From the NCBI GenBank assembly GCA_002257025.1, contig NCHA01000004.1:1-64000 (forward strand): DNA of 64,000 nucleotides. The letters are read 5' to 3'. The stretch comes from Sphingobacteriales bacterium 16-39-50. GTDB taxonomy: Bacteria > Bacteroidota > Bacteroidia > Sphingobacteriales > Sphingobacteriaceae. The stretch's first letter is position 1, and the number at the start of each line of letters is the position of its first letter. A program made the translations under genes and the position numbers. A model generated the notes under the pieces. That model saw nothing but the letters and a program-made list of their open reading frames with translations, did no database searches and was not told the DNA's origin. Below, piece after piece: positions 37,165 through 46,041 of the stretch.

Positions 37165-37893
37165 ATGAGAACAAAATATATGCACTTCCTATCCAGGGTA
37201 ATAGTTGTACTACTTATTGTCCTGTTAAGTACATTTTCTTCAGCACAAGAGAAAAAGGATTTAACTATCGTCACTTTCGGTAATTCCACGACAGCAGTTC
37301 GTAAAGGAATTGAAAAGGTTTACGCAGTTCGTATCCATGAGGCCTTAACTGAAGCAGGAATATCGAATAAAGTGATCAATGCGGGAATTGGAGGTAGCCA
37401 TACCGGGTCGGCAAAGGATTATAGCAGGGGTACCAATATAGAGCATGGGATGGATAGGTTTGATAAAGCAGTATTAAAACACAATCCTGACTGGGTAACG
37501 CTCAATTTCGGTCTCAATGATGCTTATCAGGACAAGGGAGATGGTACCGCATCACGCATTCCCCTGGATGCCTATATTGCCAATCTGACTCATTTCATTA
37601 CCGAGGTCAAAAAAATCAATGGCAGAATTATACTTCTGACTCCTAATCCCCTTAGTTCAAAACTGGAACAATTCAGACATGAGCGCCTGAAACTTTACAA
37701 GGATGCTGTCATAAAACTTGCAAAATCTGAGCATGTTGAACTCATCAATTCCTGGAAAGTCTTTGGAAAATTTGCCAGAAAAGACCCTGCAGGAATGGAG
37801 GGACTATTACCCGATGGAACCCATCCGATGGATACCGGTCATAAGCTGATTGCTGATGAGATAGTGAAAATCATTAAAAAAAGGAACCGCTAA
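37165..37893 (+). CDS. exported SGNH/GDSL-type hydrolase
   Basis: This 242-residue protein has a signal peptide ending at STFSSAQ (residue 28). The SGNH blocks are present: the nucleophile in FGNSTTA (block I, in place of GDS), GIGGS (block II Gly), NFGLNDAY (block III Asn) and DGTHPMDTGH (block V Asp/His). It is likely a carbohydrate esterase, removing acetyl or other esters from the polysaccharide attacked by the lyases upstream. Block I has GNS where most have GDS. Confidence 0.88.
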   Translation: MRTKYMHFLSRVIVVLLIVLLSTFSSAQEKKDLTIVTFGNSTTAVRKGIEKVYAVRIHEALTEAGISNKVINAGIGGSHTGSAKDYSRGTNIEHGMDRFDKAVLKHNPDWVTLNFGLNDAYQDKGDGTASRIPLDAYIANLTHFITEVKKINGRIILLTPNPLSSKLEQFRHERLKLYKDAVIKLAKSEHVELINSWKVFGKFARKDPAGMEGLLPDGTHPMDTGHKLIADEIVKIIKKRNR

Positions 37894-38556
37894 ATTCGGT
37901 TAAATTGTTCTTGTTGCTCGACCCCGAAGGTGCAATGTCATTAATTAAGTGTATGATTAGGATTTTGGGGTTAACAAACAGTGTGGGATATTTGGGAGGT
38001 TCCAGCCTACGCGGGTATGATGTGTTAAATGATCTTAAAAGAACAATAATTGCAAACTTGTCGTGACATAAGGTAGAGGTTCCAGCTTTCGCTGGAATGA
38101 CAAGTATTGTTGGGGGTAGGAGATTCCAGCCTTCGCTGGAATCGAACAGTTTACCTACAAATTTAAAGAACCAATCCTTGACAAAATCATTCCTTCAGGG
38201 TTATATTTTTCACTTAAAACCAATTTAAAAAGCGTTGCAATTTGTATTTTAAGTATTTAACCAAAAATACCTGCAGCCCCAAAATCACAATCCCCGAAAT
38301 ACATCAGGAAAAAAAATGAGTTAAAGTATACATAATTTATTATGCGTTTCCGTCTTTCGATTCCAGCGAAGGCTGGAATCTCCCCATTTCTCCCTTACGA
38401 TTTGTCATTCCAGCGAAAGCTGGAACCTAATTCACGTTTTGTCAACCGATAAAATCGGATCCCGAAAGCTGGAACCTACCAAACCTTAAATAATAACATT
38501 GGCCTTCAGGGTCAGTTGAAATATAATCGAACATTAATTAAAAGGAACCGCTAAAT
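37894..38556. other. 663-bp intergenic region carrying a mirrored palindrome array
   Basis: No coding frame is supported. The region holds the repeat array described separately at 37997-38478. The rest is AT-rich. Confidence 0.7.
37997..38478. repeat. mirrored REP-like palindrome array, A0-A-B ... B'-A'-A''
   Basis: Two palindromic units with TTCCAGC/GCTGGAA stems are repeated in mirror order. Unit A is at 38077-38103 and its exact inverse A' at 38402-38428 (27 bp identical). Unit B is at 38119-38146 and its exact inverse B' at 38356-38383 (28 bp identical). A degenerate A copy lies at 37997-38020 and a half copy of A' at 38463-38478. The 210-bp core between B and B' is AT-rich and unpaired. 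Confidence 0.85.
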
Positions 38557-39510
38557 TCAAAGGCGGAACATCTTTTTAGCGTTATTGTAGAGGATTTTTC
38601 GTTCAATGGCTTTACTCGCGGAAAGTTTTTTGATCGCTTCGATAGTTCCTGCACCCTGACAAGCTGGTCCATGCCCTGCATAGTCATCACAATCACTGCC
38701 ATACAAGAGTTTGTCCTGATGTTTGCTTAAAAAAGCACGTGCATGATCTTCATCCCTGGTCATTGAACTCAGTCCGGATCCTCCGGAAATGTCACCATAC
38801 ATATTCGGATAATCGCTCATCAGGCGATCAGTTAAGCCACCCGGTGTTACCTTGCCCCGGGGATATAAAATATTTTGATCAGCATGATTCTTATCAATAT
38901 TGGCCCAGAAGGTCTGAGAATGCCCTAAAAAATTCACTTTTGGGAACTTTTCGAGCATTTTATGGAAACGCTCAAAGCCTCGGTTATACATATTGTATTG
39001 CCAGTGCATCAGTACAGGAACATCATACTCCTGAGCAAGCTGATAGATCTTTTGCATTTCGGGAGAATCACAATCGACATTGAACTTTAATTCTCCGATC
39101 ATTTTTGCACCTAATTTCAAATATTTTTCAATCTCGGGAATAGCACCCGGAAAATCAGGGACCTCACAGGCACCGAAAAGCATTTCAGGAGCACGATCTT
39201 TCGCATATTGGTAACAAACCTCATTTCCTCCAGCTTTAACCTGCAATCCATTACTGACTCCATAATGTGTTGAGCCATAATTCAGTGGCCTTCCACCTGG
39301 CAGAAGTATTGTGGTCGTAATTCCCATCATCCGTTGATGTGCGAGCATTTTATCCTGAGTTCTGCCGGCATAATCGGTATGCTGATGAATATCAATGATC
39401 GGTTCAGAAGGTTGGAGTACGGCCCCATTAAGATTTAAACTATAGCCCGCAAGCAGTAAACCTGTTCCTGCAATAAAATGGCGGCGATTGATTGTATTTT
39501 TTGTTTCCAT
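38557..39510 (-). CDS. Tat-exported amidohydrolase-2 family TIM-barrel hydrolase
   Basis: This is a 317-residue protein with a twin-arginine signal (NRRHFIAGTG, then LLLAGYSL). Metal ligands of the amidohydrolase_2 family are present: IDIHQHTD near residue 40, the His in VLMHWQYN near 172, LGHSQTFW near 197 and the Asp in YGSDCDDY near 275. Such enzymes hydrolyse C-O or C-N bonds or decarboxylate aromatic acids, usually in the cytoplasm; export through Tat is the notable point. It converges on the SGNH hydrolase gene across the repeat array. Confidence 0.88.
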   Translation of the reverse strand: METKNTINRRHFIAGTGLLLAGYSLNLNGAVLQPSEPIIDIHQHTDYAGRTQDKMLAHQRMMGITTTILLPGGRPLNYGSTHYGVSNGLQVKAGGNEVCYQYAKDRAPEMLFGACEVPDFPGAIPEIEKYLKLGAKMIGELKFNVDCDSPEMQKIYQLAQEYDVPVLMHWQYNMYNRGFERFHKMLEKFPKVNFLGHSQTFWANIDKNHADQNILYPRGKVTPGGLTDRLMSDYPNMYGDISGGSGLSSMTRDEDHARAFLSKHQDKLLYGSDCDDYAGHGPACQGAGTIEAIKKLSASKAIERKILYNNAKKMFRL

Positions 39511-39827
39511 AATAACGTTTACGTACCCAATTTACACATTGTTAAACAATAATTCCTAAACAAATTAGTCCGTCATGGCAATGAAAGTCATGATAGGTGT
39601 CATTGCGAGTGCCGTACTATGTCATTGCGAGCACAGCGAAGCAATCTCCTCACTAATGTTACTAACCGTCAAAGGATTGCTTCGTCGTGCCTCCCTGCCC
39701 GTCCGGTCAGGCGGGCTCGCAACGACATTAATACTATATTTCGTCATTCCCTCAGTCACCTGTATTTTACAGACAATGACTATATATTAATCAAATCTTA
39801 ATTAACTTTATCTCCTCAAATAAAACT
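39511..39827. other. 317-bp intergenic region with a CATTGCGAG repeat
   Basis: This is the divergent promoter region between the amidohydrolase and the alcohol dehydrogenase. Its only structure is the repeat at 39599-39726. Confidence 0.6.
39599..39726. repeat. TCATTGCGAG interspersed repeat with nested GC-rich palindrome
   Basis: GTCATTGCGAG (39621-39631) pairs with CTCGCAACGAC at 39716-39726, and GCGAAGCAATC (39637-39647) pairs with GATTGCTTCG near 39675-39684. An extra half unit is at 39599-39610. A GC-rich sub-element (CCTGCCCGTCCGGTCAGGCGGG, 39694-39715) sits inside the right arm; related CCTGCC-GGCAGG elements occur at 51901-51920 and 61243-61257. Confidence 0.75.
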
Positions 39828-40874
39828 ATGAAAGCAGTAAAAGCATATGCCGCCCAAAGTGCGGAAAGTCCACTGGCACCATGGCACTTAGATCGCCGTG
39901 AACCCGGGGCAGAGGATGTTGAAATCGAGATCCTGTTTTGCGGTGTTTGTCACTCAGATATTCATACCGCCCGTAACGAATGGAGAGGAACAGTATATCC
40001 GGCGGTCCCGGGTCATGAGATCGTTGGAAAGGTCACCAGGGTGGGTGATTCAGTTACCCGCTTCAAAGCAGGCGATACTGTTGGAGTGGGTTGTTTTGTC
40101 GATTCCTGCGGACATTGCAGCAATTGTAATGACTATCTGGAACAATATTGTGAAAACGGACATACTCAAACTTATAACTCCTTGTCTCAAGACAAAAAAT
40201 CGATTACCCTGGGTGGCTATTCAACTCATATCGTAGTCAGGGAACGATTTGTACTCAATGTTTCTGATAAACTGCCGCTGGCAAACGTTGCACCCCTCCT
40301 ATGTGCCGGAATTACCACCTACTCTCCTATCAAACACTGGAATGTAAAAAAGGGTGATAAACTGGCGGTTTTGGGTCTTGGAGGATTAGGTCACATGGCA
40401 GTTAAAATTGCATCATCGATGGGTGCAGAAGTCACGGTATTAAGCCGTTCAAAAAGTAAAGAAAAGGATGCAAAACGTCTGGGTGCTACTCATTTCAAAA
40501 TTACTTCAGACCCTGAAGTAATGAAATCACTGGCTGCAAGCTTCAATTTCATTATTGATACGGTCTCAGCAGATCATGATTACAATGAATACCTCGCACT
40601 CTTACGTTCAAACGGTGTGATGATACTTCTGGGTGCTCCACCAAATCCTGCTGATGTATCTGCCTTTCAACTGATCGGTGGCCGCAGGAGTCTTGTGGGT
40701 TCACTGGTTGGTGGCACCAAAGAAACTCAGGAAATGCTGGATTACTGTGCCGAACATAATATTACATCCGACATTGAACTGATCAATATTGACCAGATCA
40801 ATGAGGCCTATGAACGGACACTCAAAGGAGATGTTCATTATCGCTTTGTAATCGACATGAAATCCCTTAAATAA
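39828..40874 (+). CDS. zinc-dependent alcohol/aldehyde dehydrogenase, YahK/CAD-like
   Basis: This is a cytoplasmic NAD(P)-dependent enzyme of 348 residues. Catalytic zinc ligands are C41-H42 (CGVCHSD), the GHEIVG His near 64 and Cys in LLCAGIT near 159. The structural zinc Cys are in SCGHCSNC and QYC (about 96-110). The Rossmann loop is GLGGLGHMAVKIA near 185. The family reduces aldehydes or oxidises primary alcohols with broad range. It precedes the PQQ sugar dehydrogenase by 55 bp. Confidence 0.94.
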   Translation: MKAVKAYAAQSAESPLAPWHLDRREPGAEDVEIEILFCGVCHSDIHTARNEWRGTVYPAVPGHEIVGKVTRVGDSVTRFKAGDTVGVGCFVDSCGHCSNCNDYLEQYCENGHTQTYNSLSQDKKSITLGGYSTHIVVRERFVLNVSDKLPLANVAPLLCAGITTYSPIKHWNVKKGDKLAVLGLGGLGHMAVKIASSMGAEVTVLSRSKSKEKDAKRLGATHFKITSDPEVMKSLAASFNFIIDTVSADHDYNEYLALLRSNGVMILLGAPPNPADVSAFQLIGGRRSLVGSLVGGTKETQEMLDYCAEHNITSDIELINIDQINEAYERTLKGDVHYRFVIDMKSLK

Positions 40875-40929
40875 GGCTAATTTTAATGTATATATTTATT
40901 AATTTGTGAGATTATCTAAAAAAAACAAA

Positions 40930-42162
40930 ATGACAAAGAAATTCCATGTTCTTGCAGCAGGTGCGGCAATAATTTTTACCTCTTACAGCAATAATGCCAA
41001 TGCATTTGCAAAACTTCACTCAATTCAGGACACCACAAAAGCTCCTGTTGAGAAATTAGCTCCAAACAATAGTTATTCTCCTGCATTCGCAGGTCAAACC
41101 AGAATTGCAGGAACAAAAACTAAAACTGCATTGGATGTCAAAGTACTTGCCGAGGGATTGAAAAGACCCTGGGGCATTACAATTCTTCCTGACGGACGTT
41201 TGCTGATCACTGAAAAAACCGGGACAATGAAAATTATCACCACAGCCGGAAAGGTAAGTGAGCCTATCACCGGTTTACCGGAAGTAAATTCTGGTGGTCA
41301 GGGAGGTCTATTGGGCTTAACCACCGATCCTGCTTTTTCAAAAAACAGAATTGTCTATTGGGTATTTTCTGAAAAAACAAGCACAGGTAACCTGACTGCT
41401 GTTGCTAAAGGAACTCTTTCTGCTGATGAAAAAAGAATGGAAAATGTTAGTGTCATTTACAGGGCGGATCCCGCACACCCAAGCATGGGACATTATGGAG
41501 GTAGAATCCTTGTCGACAAAACCGGTAATTTACTGGTTACAACCGGAGAACGTTCTTCCCTGGAAACCAGACCACAGGCCCAATATTTAACATCTGCCAA
41601 CGGTAAAGTATTACGCATAACCAAAGATGGTAAACCTGCTCCGGGTAACCCTGTATGGAGCGCTGGCGCAAAACCTGAAATTTATTCTTATGGTCACAGA
41701 AACGTACAAAATCTTGCATTCCACCCGGTAACTGGTGATATCTGGACTGCAGAATTTGGTCCAATGGGCGGCGATGAGCTTAACCTTGTAAAACCAGGCA
41801 AGAACTATGGCTGGCCAACAATCACTTATGGTCTGGAATACAGCGGAGCCAAAGTGGGCGATGGAATACAGCAAAAAGAGGGTATGGAGCAACCGGTTTA
41901 CTACTGGAACCCATCTATCTCTCCAAGCGGAATGTCCTTCTATTCAGGCAACATGATTCCTGAATGGAAAAACAATCTGTTCATTGGTGCATTGAGCGGC
42001 AAGCACATCTTAAGATTGGTAATTAAAGACAATAAAGTTATTGGAGAAGAAAGATTACTTGCTGATCAAAACCAACGTTTCAGATCAACAATGCAGGGAA
42101 AAGATGGTGCGCTTTATGCGATTACTGATGAAGGTAGACTTTATAGAATAGCTAAAAAGTAA
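40930..42162 (+). CDS. exported PQQ-dependent aldose (sugar) dehydrogenase, GSDH family
   Basis: From the ATG at 40930 the protein has 410 residues; a GTG at 40906 adds eight residues before the signal peptide (MTKKFHVLAAGAAIIF, ends ANAFA). The six-bladed propeller shows GLKRPWGITILPDGRLLITEK, SGGQGGLLGLTTDPAF, GHYGGRI, YGHRNVQNLAFHP, EFGPMGGDELN and KNYGWPT, the signature of soluble glucose/aldose dehydrogenases such as YliI. It would oxidise free sugars outside the cytoplasm, with PQQ and Ca as cofactors. No pqq synthesis genes are in the window. A terminator follows at 42231. Confidence 0.93.
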   Translation: MTKKFHVLAAGAAIIFTSYSNNANAFAKLHSIQDTTKAPVEKLAPNNSYSPAFAGQTRIAGTKTKTALDVKVLAEGLKRPWGITILPDGRLLITEKTGTMKIITTAGKVSEPITGLPEVNSGGQGGLLGLTTDPAFSKNRIVYWVFSEKTSTGNLTAVAKGTLSADEKRMENVSVIYRADPAHPSMGHYGGRILVDKTGNLLVTTGERSSLETRPQAQYLTSANGKVLRITKDGKPAPGNPVWSAGAKPEIYSYGHRNVQNLAFHPVTGDIWTAEFGPMGGDELNLVKPGKNYGWPTITYGLEYSGAKVGDGIQQKEGMEQPVYYWNPSISPSGMSFYSGNMIPEWKNNLFIGALSGKHILRLVIKDNKVIGEERLLADQNQRFRSTMQGKDGALYAITDEGRLYRIAKK

Positions 42163-42230
42163 AAACATTACCGACTCAGAATTATGTGAGTTAATTAATT
42201 GAGCACGTTTTAATGTGCTGAATAAAATGA

Positions 42231-42266
42231 AAAACGGCAATTTTCTAATTGGGAATTGCCGTTTTT
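42231..42266. terminator. bidirectional intrinsic terminator after the sugar dehydrogenase
   Basis: AAAACGGCAATT pairs perfectly with AATTGCCGTTTT around an 11-nt loop, with A and T runs on either side, so it can work in both directions. Confidence 0.85.
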
Positions 42267-42274
42267 CATTCAGC

Positions 42275-42619
42275 CTAAATCCAAGCAAAGGTGTATGATA
42301 ATTGCTGTGGCTGAGTTAAGGATGGAAGCGGCAGCCCTGCAGGCATTTTGGCTTTTGTGCCAAAAAGATAAGGCAGATGGTCTTTTGCGCCGGGCTGCCC
42401 ATCCCAATGAAATACAGCTCCGGGTAAAATAAACCTTGCCGGAGGAGGTAGCTTCCGGCTGTTGATAATTTGAAATATAACGCGATTTCCTGCCGGAACT
42501 ACTCCGGAGGAAAGGGCTGAACCAGCCTATAACACACAGATATTGATTTCCAAAACCTTATCATTATTACTGCAGAGCCTTATCTGACCAATGATAACCG
42601 TATTATTTTCCCCTGCCAT
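42275..42619 (-). pseudogene. possible amber-interrupted small gene
   Basis: Reading the minus strand from the ATG at 42619 gives 30 codons (MAGENNTVIIGQIRLCS...), then TAG at 42529-42527, then 83 more open codons to a final TAG at 42275. The second part is protein-like (GAVFHWDGQPGAK, HLPYLFGT) and has no start of its own near the break. I do not recognise the family. It may be a decayed gene remnant or a chance open frame. Confidence 0.3.
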
Positions 42620-42770
42620 ATATCGAACACAGATTAAAATAAATATTCAAACTAGTTTTCTATTAATGACTTTTAGCTTTTAACCCTGCTTCTTTTAATT
42701 CATTATGTTCCAAACCTTAATTTTTTAAATAAAATTGAGCATATTTATTTTTCAATCGCATACATTATTC

Positions 42771-43760
42771 ATGAGATCATTTATCCTTCATTTCAAATCA
42801 GCATTCCTTGGCTTAATTCTATTCCCTTTACTCACATTAGCTCAGGAGAATGATTTTAAAAGTTATACTCAAAACCTTGAAGGAACTGACCTGAAATTTG
42901 ACATGATTGCGATACCGGGTGGAAGTTTTAATATGGGCAGTCCGCTGACTGAAGCTGGCCGGCGCCCGGATGAAGGTCCTCAGCACCAGGTAAGGATCAG
43001 TGCATTCTGGATGGGGAAACATGAAGTTACCTGGGACTTTTTTGAACCTTTCGTTTACAAAAACCAGGAAATCAGTCGCAGTAAAGTCCCTCTAAAACAA
43101 CAGGTAGATGCCTTAACCCGACCGACGAAACCCTATGTCGATATGACCTGGGGCATGGGTAAAGAAGGTTTCCCTGCGATTGGTATGACACAATACGCTG
43201 CGATACAGTTCTGTAAATGGCTTTATGCCAGAACAGGTGAATTTTACCGCCTTCCAACAGAAGCAGAATGGGAATACGCCTGTCGTGCCGGAACTAACGG
43301 TGCTTACTCTCACCCCTCAGAATCAAAACTCGACGACTATGCCTGGTACAAGGCAAACAGCGGCAATAAAACCCATCCGGTTGGAGAAAAAAAGCCTAAT
43401 CCATGGGGTTTATTTGATATGCATGGGAATGTCACAGAATGGACCTATGACCAGTATAAACCCGACACTTATTCAAAATTCGCAGGGATAATTGCTCAGG
43501 ATCCGGTAATTCCTTTTGAGACTTTATATCCAAATTCTGTGCGCGGAGGATCATATGAAGACCCTGCCACAGATCTGCGTTCCGCAAGCCGCAGAGGATC
43601 ACTAGCAGAGTGGAAACAGATAGACCCGCAAATCCCAAAAAGCAACTGGTGGTTAACCGGAGGTACATTTGTTGGAATACGGGTGGTGCGGCCTCTTGTT
43701 GCACCTTCTAAGGAAGAAATTGAAGCATATTATAATCGTGAACCCATAGCTGACTTTTAA
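42771..43760 (+). CDS. exported FGE-sulfatase-domain protein (SUMF1 fold, catalytic Cys pair not seen)
   Basis: From the ATG at 42771 the protein has 329 residues with a signal peptide ending at LTLAQ; a TTG at 42735 would put 12 residues ahead of it. The fold motifs are FNMGSP, HQVRISAFWMGKHEVT, YRLPTEAEWEYACRAGT, NPWGLFDMHGNVTEWTYD, VRGGSYEDP and FVGIRVVRP. Where formylglycine-generating enzyme has its reactive Cys pair, the sequence reads LRSASRRGS without Cys, and no sulfatase gene is near. So it is probably a binding protein or another enzyme of this fold. It lies 17 bp ahead of the oxidoreductase gene. Confidence 0.88.
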   Translation: MRSFILHFKSAFLGLILFPLLTLAQENDFKSYTQNLEGTDLKFDMIAIPGGSFNMGSPLTEAGRRPDEGPQHQVRISAFWMGKHEVTWDFFEPFVYKNQEISRSKVPLKQQVDALTRPTKPYVDMTWGMGKEGFPAIGMTQYAAIQFCKWLYARTGEFYRLPTEAEWEYACRAGTNGAYSHPSESKLDDYAWYKANSGNKTHPVGEKKPNPWGLFDMHGNVTEWTYDQYKPDTYSKFAGIIAQDPVIPFETLYPNSVRGGSYEDPATDLRSASRRGSLAEWKQIDPQIPKSNWWLTGGTFVGIRVVRPLVAPSKEEIEAYYNREPIADF

Positions 43761-43777
43761 TTCAAATTATTCATAAC

Positions 43778-45103
43778 ATGAAGAACGAAATTTCTAAAAC
43801 TAAACACAGAAGAGATTTTCTAAAAACCTCAGCCATCCTTACAGGTGGTGCATTATTGAGTGGGATTCCACTGGCAGGTGCCTATGCAAGTGGCTCCGAC
43901 GTTATTAAAGTTGCTCTCATCGGCTGTGGCAGCCGCGGTACAGGAGCTGCATTTCAGGCTCTGAGTACGAAGTTCAATCTAAAGCTTGTTGCCATGGCTG
44001 ATGCTTTTCCCGATAAACTGGAGAAAAGTTATCAAACCCTATTGACAAAATTCGGAGCTGAGAAAATCAGCGTTCCGGCTGATAAAAAGTTTGTTGGCTT
44101 CGAGGGTTATATAGCAGCAATGCAGGATGCTGATGTAGTCATGCTTTGTACTCCTCCGGGATTCAGACCAGCACATTTTGCAGAAGCAGTAAAACAGAAC
44201 AAACAGATCTTCATGGAGAAGCCGGTTGCAACCGATTCGCCAGGTATCCGAAGTGTATTGGCTACTGCTGAAGAAGCTAAACGTAAAAAACTGAACGTTG
44301 TCGTTGGACTCCAGCGTCATTATCAGAAAAATTACCGTGAGATCATCGACAGAGTTCATCAGGGTGGAATCGGAGATGTTATTTCAGGACAGGTGTACTG
44401 GAATAGCGGCGGAGTATGGGTAAATCCACGTCAGCCGAATCAAACTGAGATGGAATATCAGATGAGAAACTGGTATTATTTCAACTGGCTGTGCGGCGAT
44501 CATATCGTTGAACAGCATGTTCATAATATCGATGTAGCCAACTGGGTAAAAAACAAATATCCTGTCTCAGCCTATGGCGCAGGTGGTCGCTTTTTGCGGA
44601 CCGGAAAAGATTATGGAGAGATCTTCGACAGTCACTCTGTAGAATTCGTTTACGATGATGGTAGTGTGATCTCAAGTCAGTGCCGCCACTATACCGGAGG
44701 TGCAAACCGGGTGGATGAATCCTTCCAGGGGACTAAAGGCAAGGTCTTTCTTGATTCAAGCAATATTGGTAAGATCTGGGATCATAAAGGCAAAGTGCTG
44801 GTGAATTACGAAGGGAAAGGCGATGCCAATCCATATCAGACCGAGCACGATGAATTATTTGCGGCAATTACTGCAGGTCAGTTCAAGTTTTCGGATGCAG
44901 AAAATGCAGCAAAAAGCACAATGACGGCAATTCTGGGTCGTTATGCATCTTATTCAGGCAATGTGGTTAAATGGGATGATGCATTGAATTCGGAGATTAG
45001 CCTGATGCCTGAACGCCTCGCATGGGATGCATTGCCTAAAGTTTTACCAAATTTCGATGGCACTTATCCTTATGCTATTCCGGGAGTAACAAAAGTGGTC
45101 TGA
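43778..45103 (+). CDS. Tat-exported Gfo/Idh/MocA-family oxidoreductase
   Basis: The protein has 441 residues with a twin-arginine-like signal (HRRDFLKTSAILTGGALL). The nucleotide loop is ALIGCGSRGTGA near residue 50, the EKPVA motif is near 150 and the conserved HNIDVANW segment is near 250. It is an NAD(P)-dependent sugar-type oxidoreductase or a hydrolase of the GH109-like sort; export with a bound cofactor explains Tat use. It follows the FGE-like gene by 17 bp and precedes the isomerase-like gene by 20 bp, so the three form an operon. Confidence 0.93.
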   Translation: MKNEISKTKHRRDFLKTSAILTGGALLSGIPLAGAYASGSDVIKVALIGCGSRGTGAAFQALSTKFNLKLVAMADAFPDKLEKSYQTLLTKFGAEKISVPADKKFVGFEGYIAAMQDADVVMLCTPPGFRPAHFAEAVKQNKQIFMEKPVATDSPGIRSVLATAEEAKRKKLNVVVGLQRHYQKNYREIIDRVHQGGIGDVISGQVYWNSGGVWVNPRQPNQTEMEYQMRNWYYFNWLCGDHIVEQHVHNIDVANWVKNKYPVSAYGAGGRFLRTGKDYGEIFDSHSVEFVYDDGSVISSQCRHYTGGANRVDESFQGTKGKVFLDSSNIGKIWDHKGKVLVNYEGKGDANPYQTEHDELFAAITAGQFKFSDAENAAKSTMTAILGRYASYSGNVVKWDDALNSEISLMPERLAWDALPKVLPNFDGTYPYAIPGVTKVV

Positions 45104-45123
45104 GAATCTAAAAAACAAGCACT

Positions 45124-46041
45124 ATGAAACGAAGTGAATTCATAAAAAGCAGCGTCCTGCTCGGTCTGGGTGCTACTGCTGCAAACTCAGTTTTTGCTGC
45201 AGGTATGCCCGCAGCTGGCAGGGCAGAAAAAACCTTTAATCTGGATTATGCACCGCATGCAGGCATGTTTGCTGCCCATGCCGGAGAAAATTTTATCGAT
45301 CAGATTAAATTCATGCACGACCAAGGCTTTAGAAGCATTGAAGACAATGGTTTAATGAAGCGCCCGGTAGCTTTGCAGGAAGAAATAGGGAATACCCTGG
45401 CTAAACTAAACATGACCATGGGAGTATTCGTTGTCGACAAAGGCGGAAACGGTGCAAATACACTCGCTGCAGGCAAAAAAGAATACATCGATATCTTTTT
45501 AAACGGGTGCCGTCAGGCAGTTGAGGTAGCCAAGCGGGTTAACGCAAAATGGGCAACGGTAGTTCCCGGTGATTTTGAGCGTGCTCTTCCTATCGGTATT
45601 CAAACCGGAAATGTGATAGAAGCATTGAGACGCGGTGCCGAAATTCTGGAACCACATGGATTAATTATGGTGCTTGAACCGCTCAGTGACACCCCTAACC
45701 TGTTCCTGCGTCATTCCGACCAAACCCATCTGATCTGTAAAGGTGTAAATAGTCCTTCCTGTAAGATCCTGTATGATATTTACCATATGCAGAAAAATGA
45801 AGGAAATCTGATCACAAGCATGGAGAAATGCTGGGATGAGATCGCCTACATTCAGATCGGTGATAATCCCGGAAGAAAAGAACCAGGAACCGGCGAGATT
45901 AATTACCGGAATGTATTCAAATACATTGATAGTAAAGGCTTTAAAGGAGTTCTTGGAATGGAACACGGAAATGCAATGCCCGGTAAAGAAGGAGAGCTGG
46001 CATTGATCAAAGCTTATCGGGAAGCTGATAAGTTTAAGTAA
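45124..46041 (+). CDS. exported hydroxypyruvate-isomerase-like TIM barrel
   Basis: The protein has 305 residues with a signal (MKRSEFIKSSVLLGLGATAA), lacking a true RR pair. It belongs to the xylose-isomerase-like TIM barrel superfamily, nearest to hydroxypyruvate isomerase: NLDYAPHAGMFAAHAG, VLEPLSD near 182, KILYDIYHMQ near 217, YIQIGDNPGRKEPGTGEINY near 240 and GMEHGNAMPG near 280 carry the Glu/Asp/His metal site. It is last in the FGE-like/Gfo-Idh operon. The true substrate outside the cytoplasm is not known. Confidence 0.9.
   Translation: MKRSEFIKSSVLLGLGATAANSVFAAGMPAAGRAEKTFNLDYAPHAGMFAAHAGENFIDQIKFMHDQGFRSIEDNGLMKRPVALQEEIGNTLAKLNMTMGVFVVDKGGNGANTLAAGKKEYIDIFLNGCRQAVEVAKRVNAKWATVVPGDFERALPIGIQTGNVIEALRRGAEILEPHGLIMVLEPLSDTPNLFLRHSDQTHLICKGVNSPSCKILYDIYHMQKNEGNLITSMEKCWDEIAYIQIGDNPGRKEPGTGEINYRNVFKYIDSKGFKGVLGMEHGNAMPGKEGELALIKAYREADKFK

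Larger units (their letters stand above)
42163..42770. other. 608-bp intergenic region
   Basis: It holds a terminator (42231-42266) and a minus-strand open frame broken by one amber codon (42275-42619). The last 150 bp before the FGE-like gene are AT-rich and should contain its promoter. Confidence 0.6.

Noticed and set aside
38077-38428. Possible CRISPR array or insertion sequence ends
   Set aside because: There are only four palindromic units in mirror orientation, with no regular spacers and no transposase gene between them.
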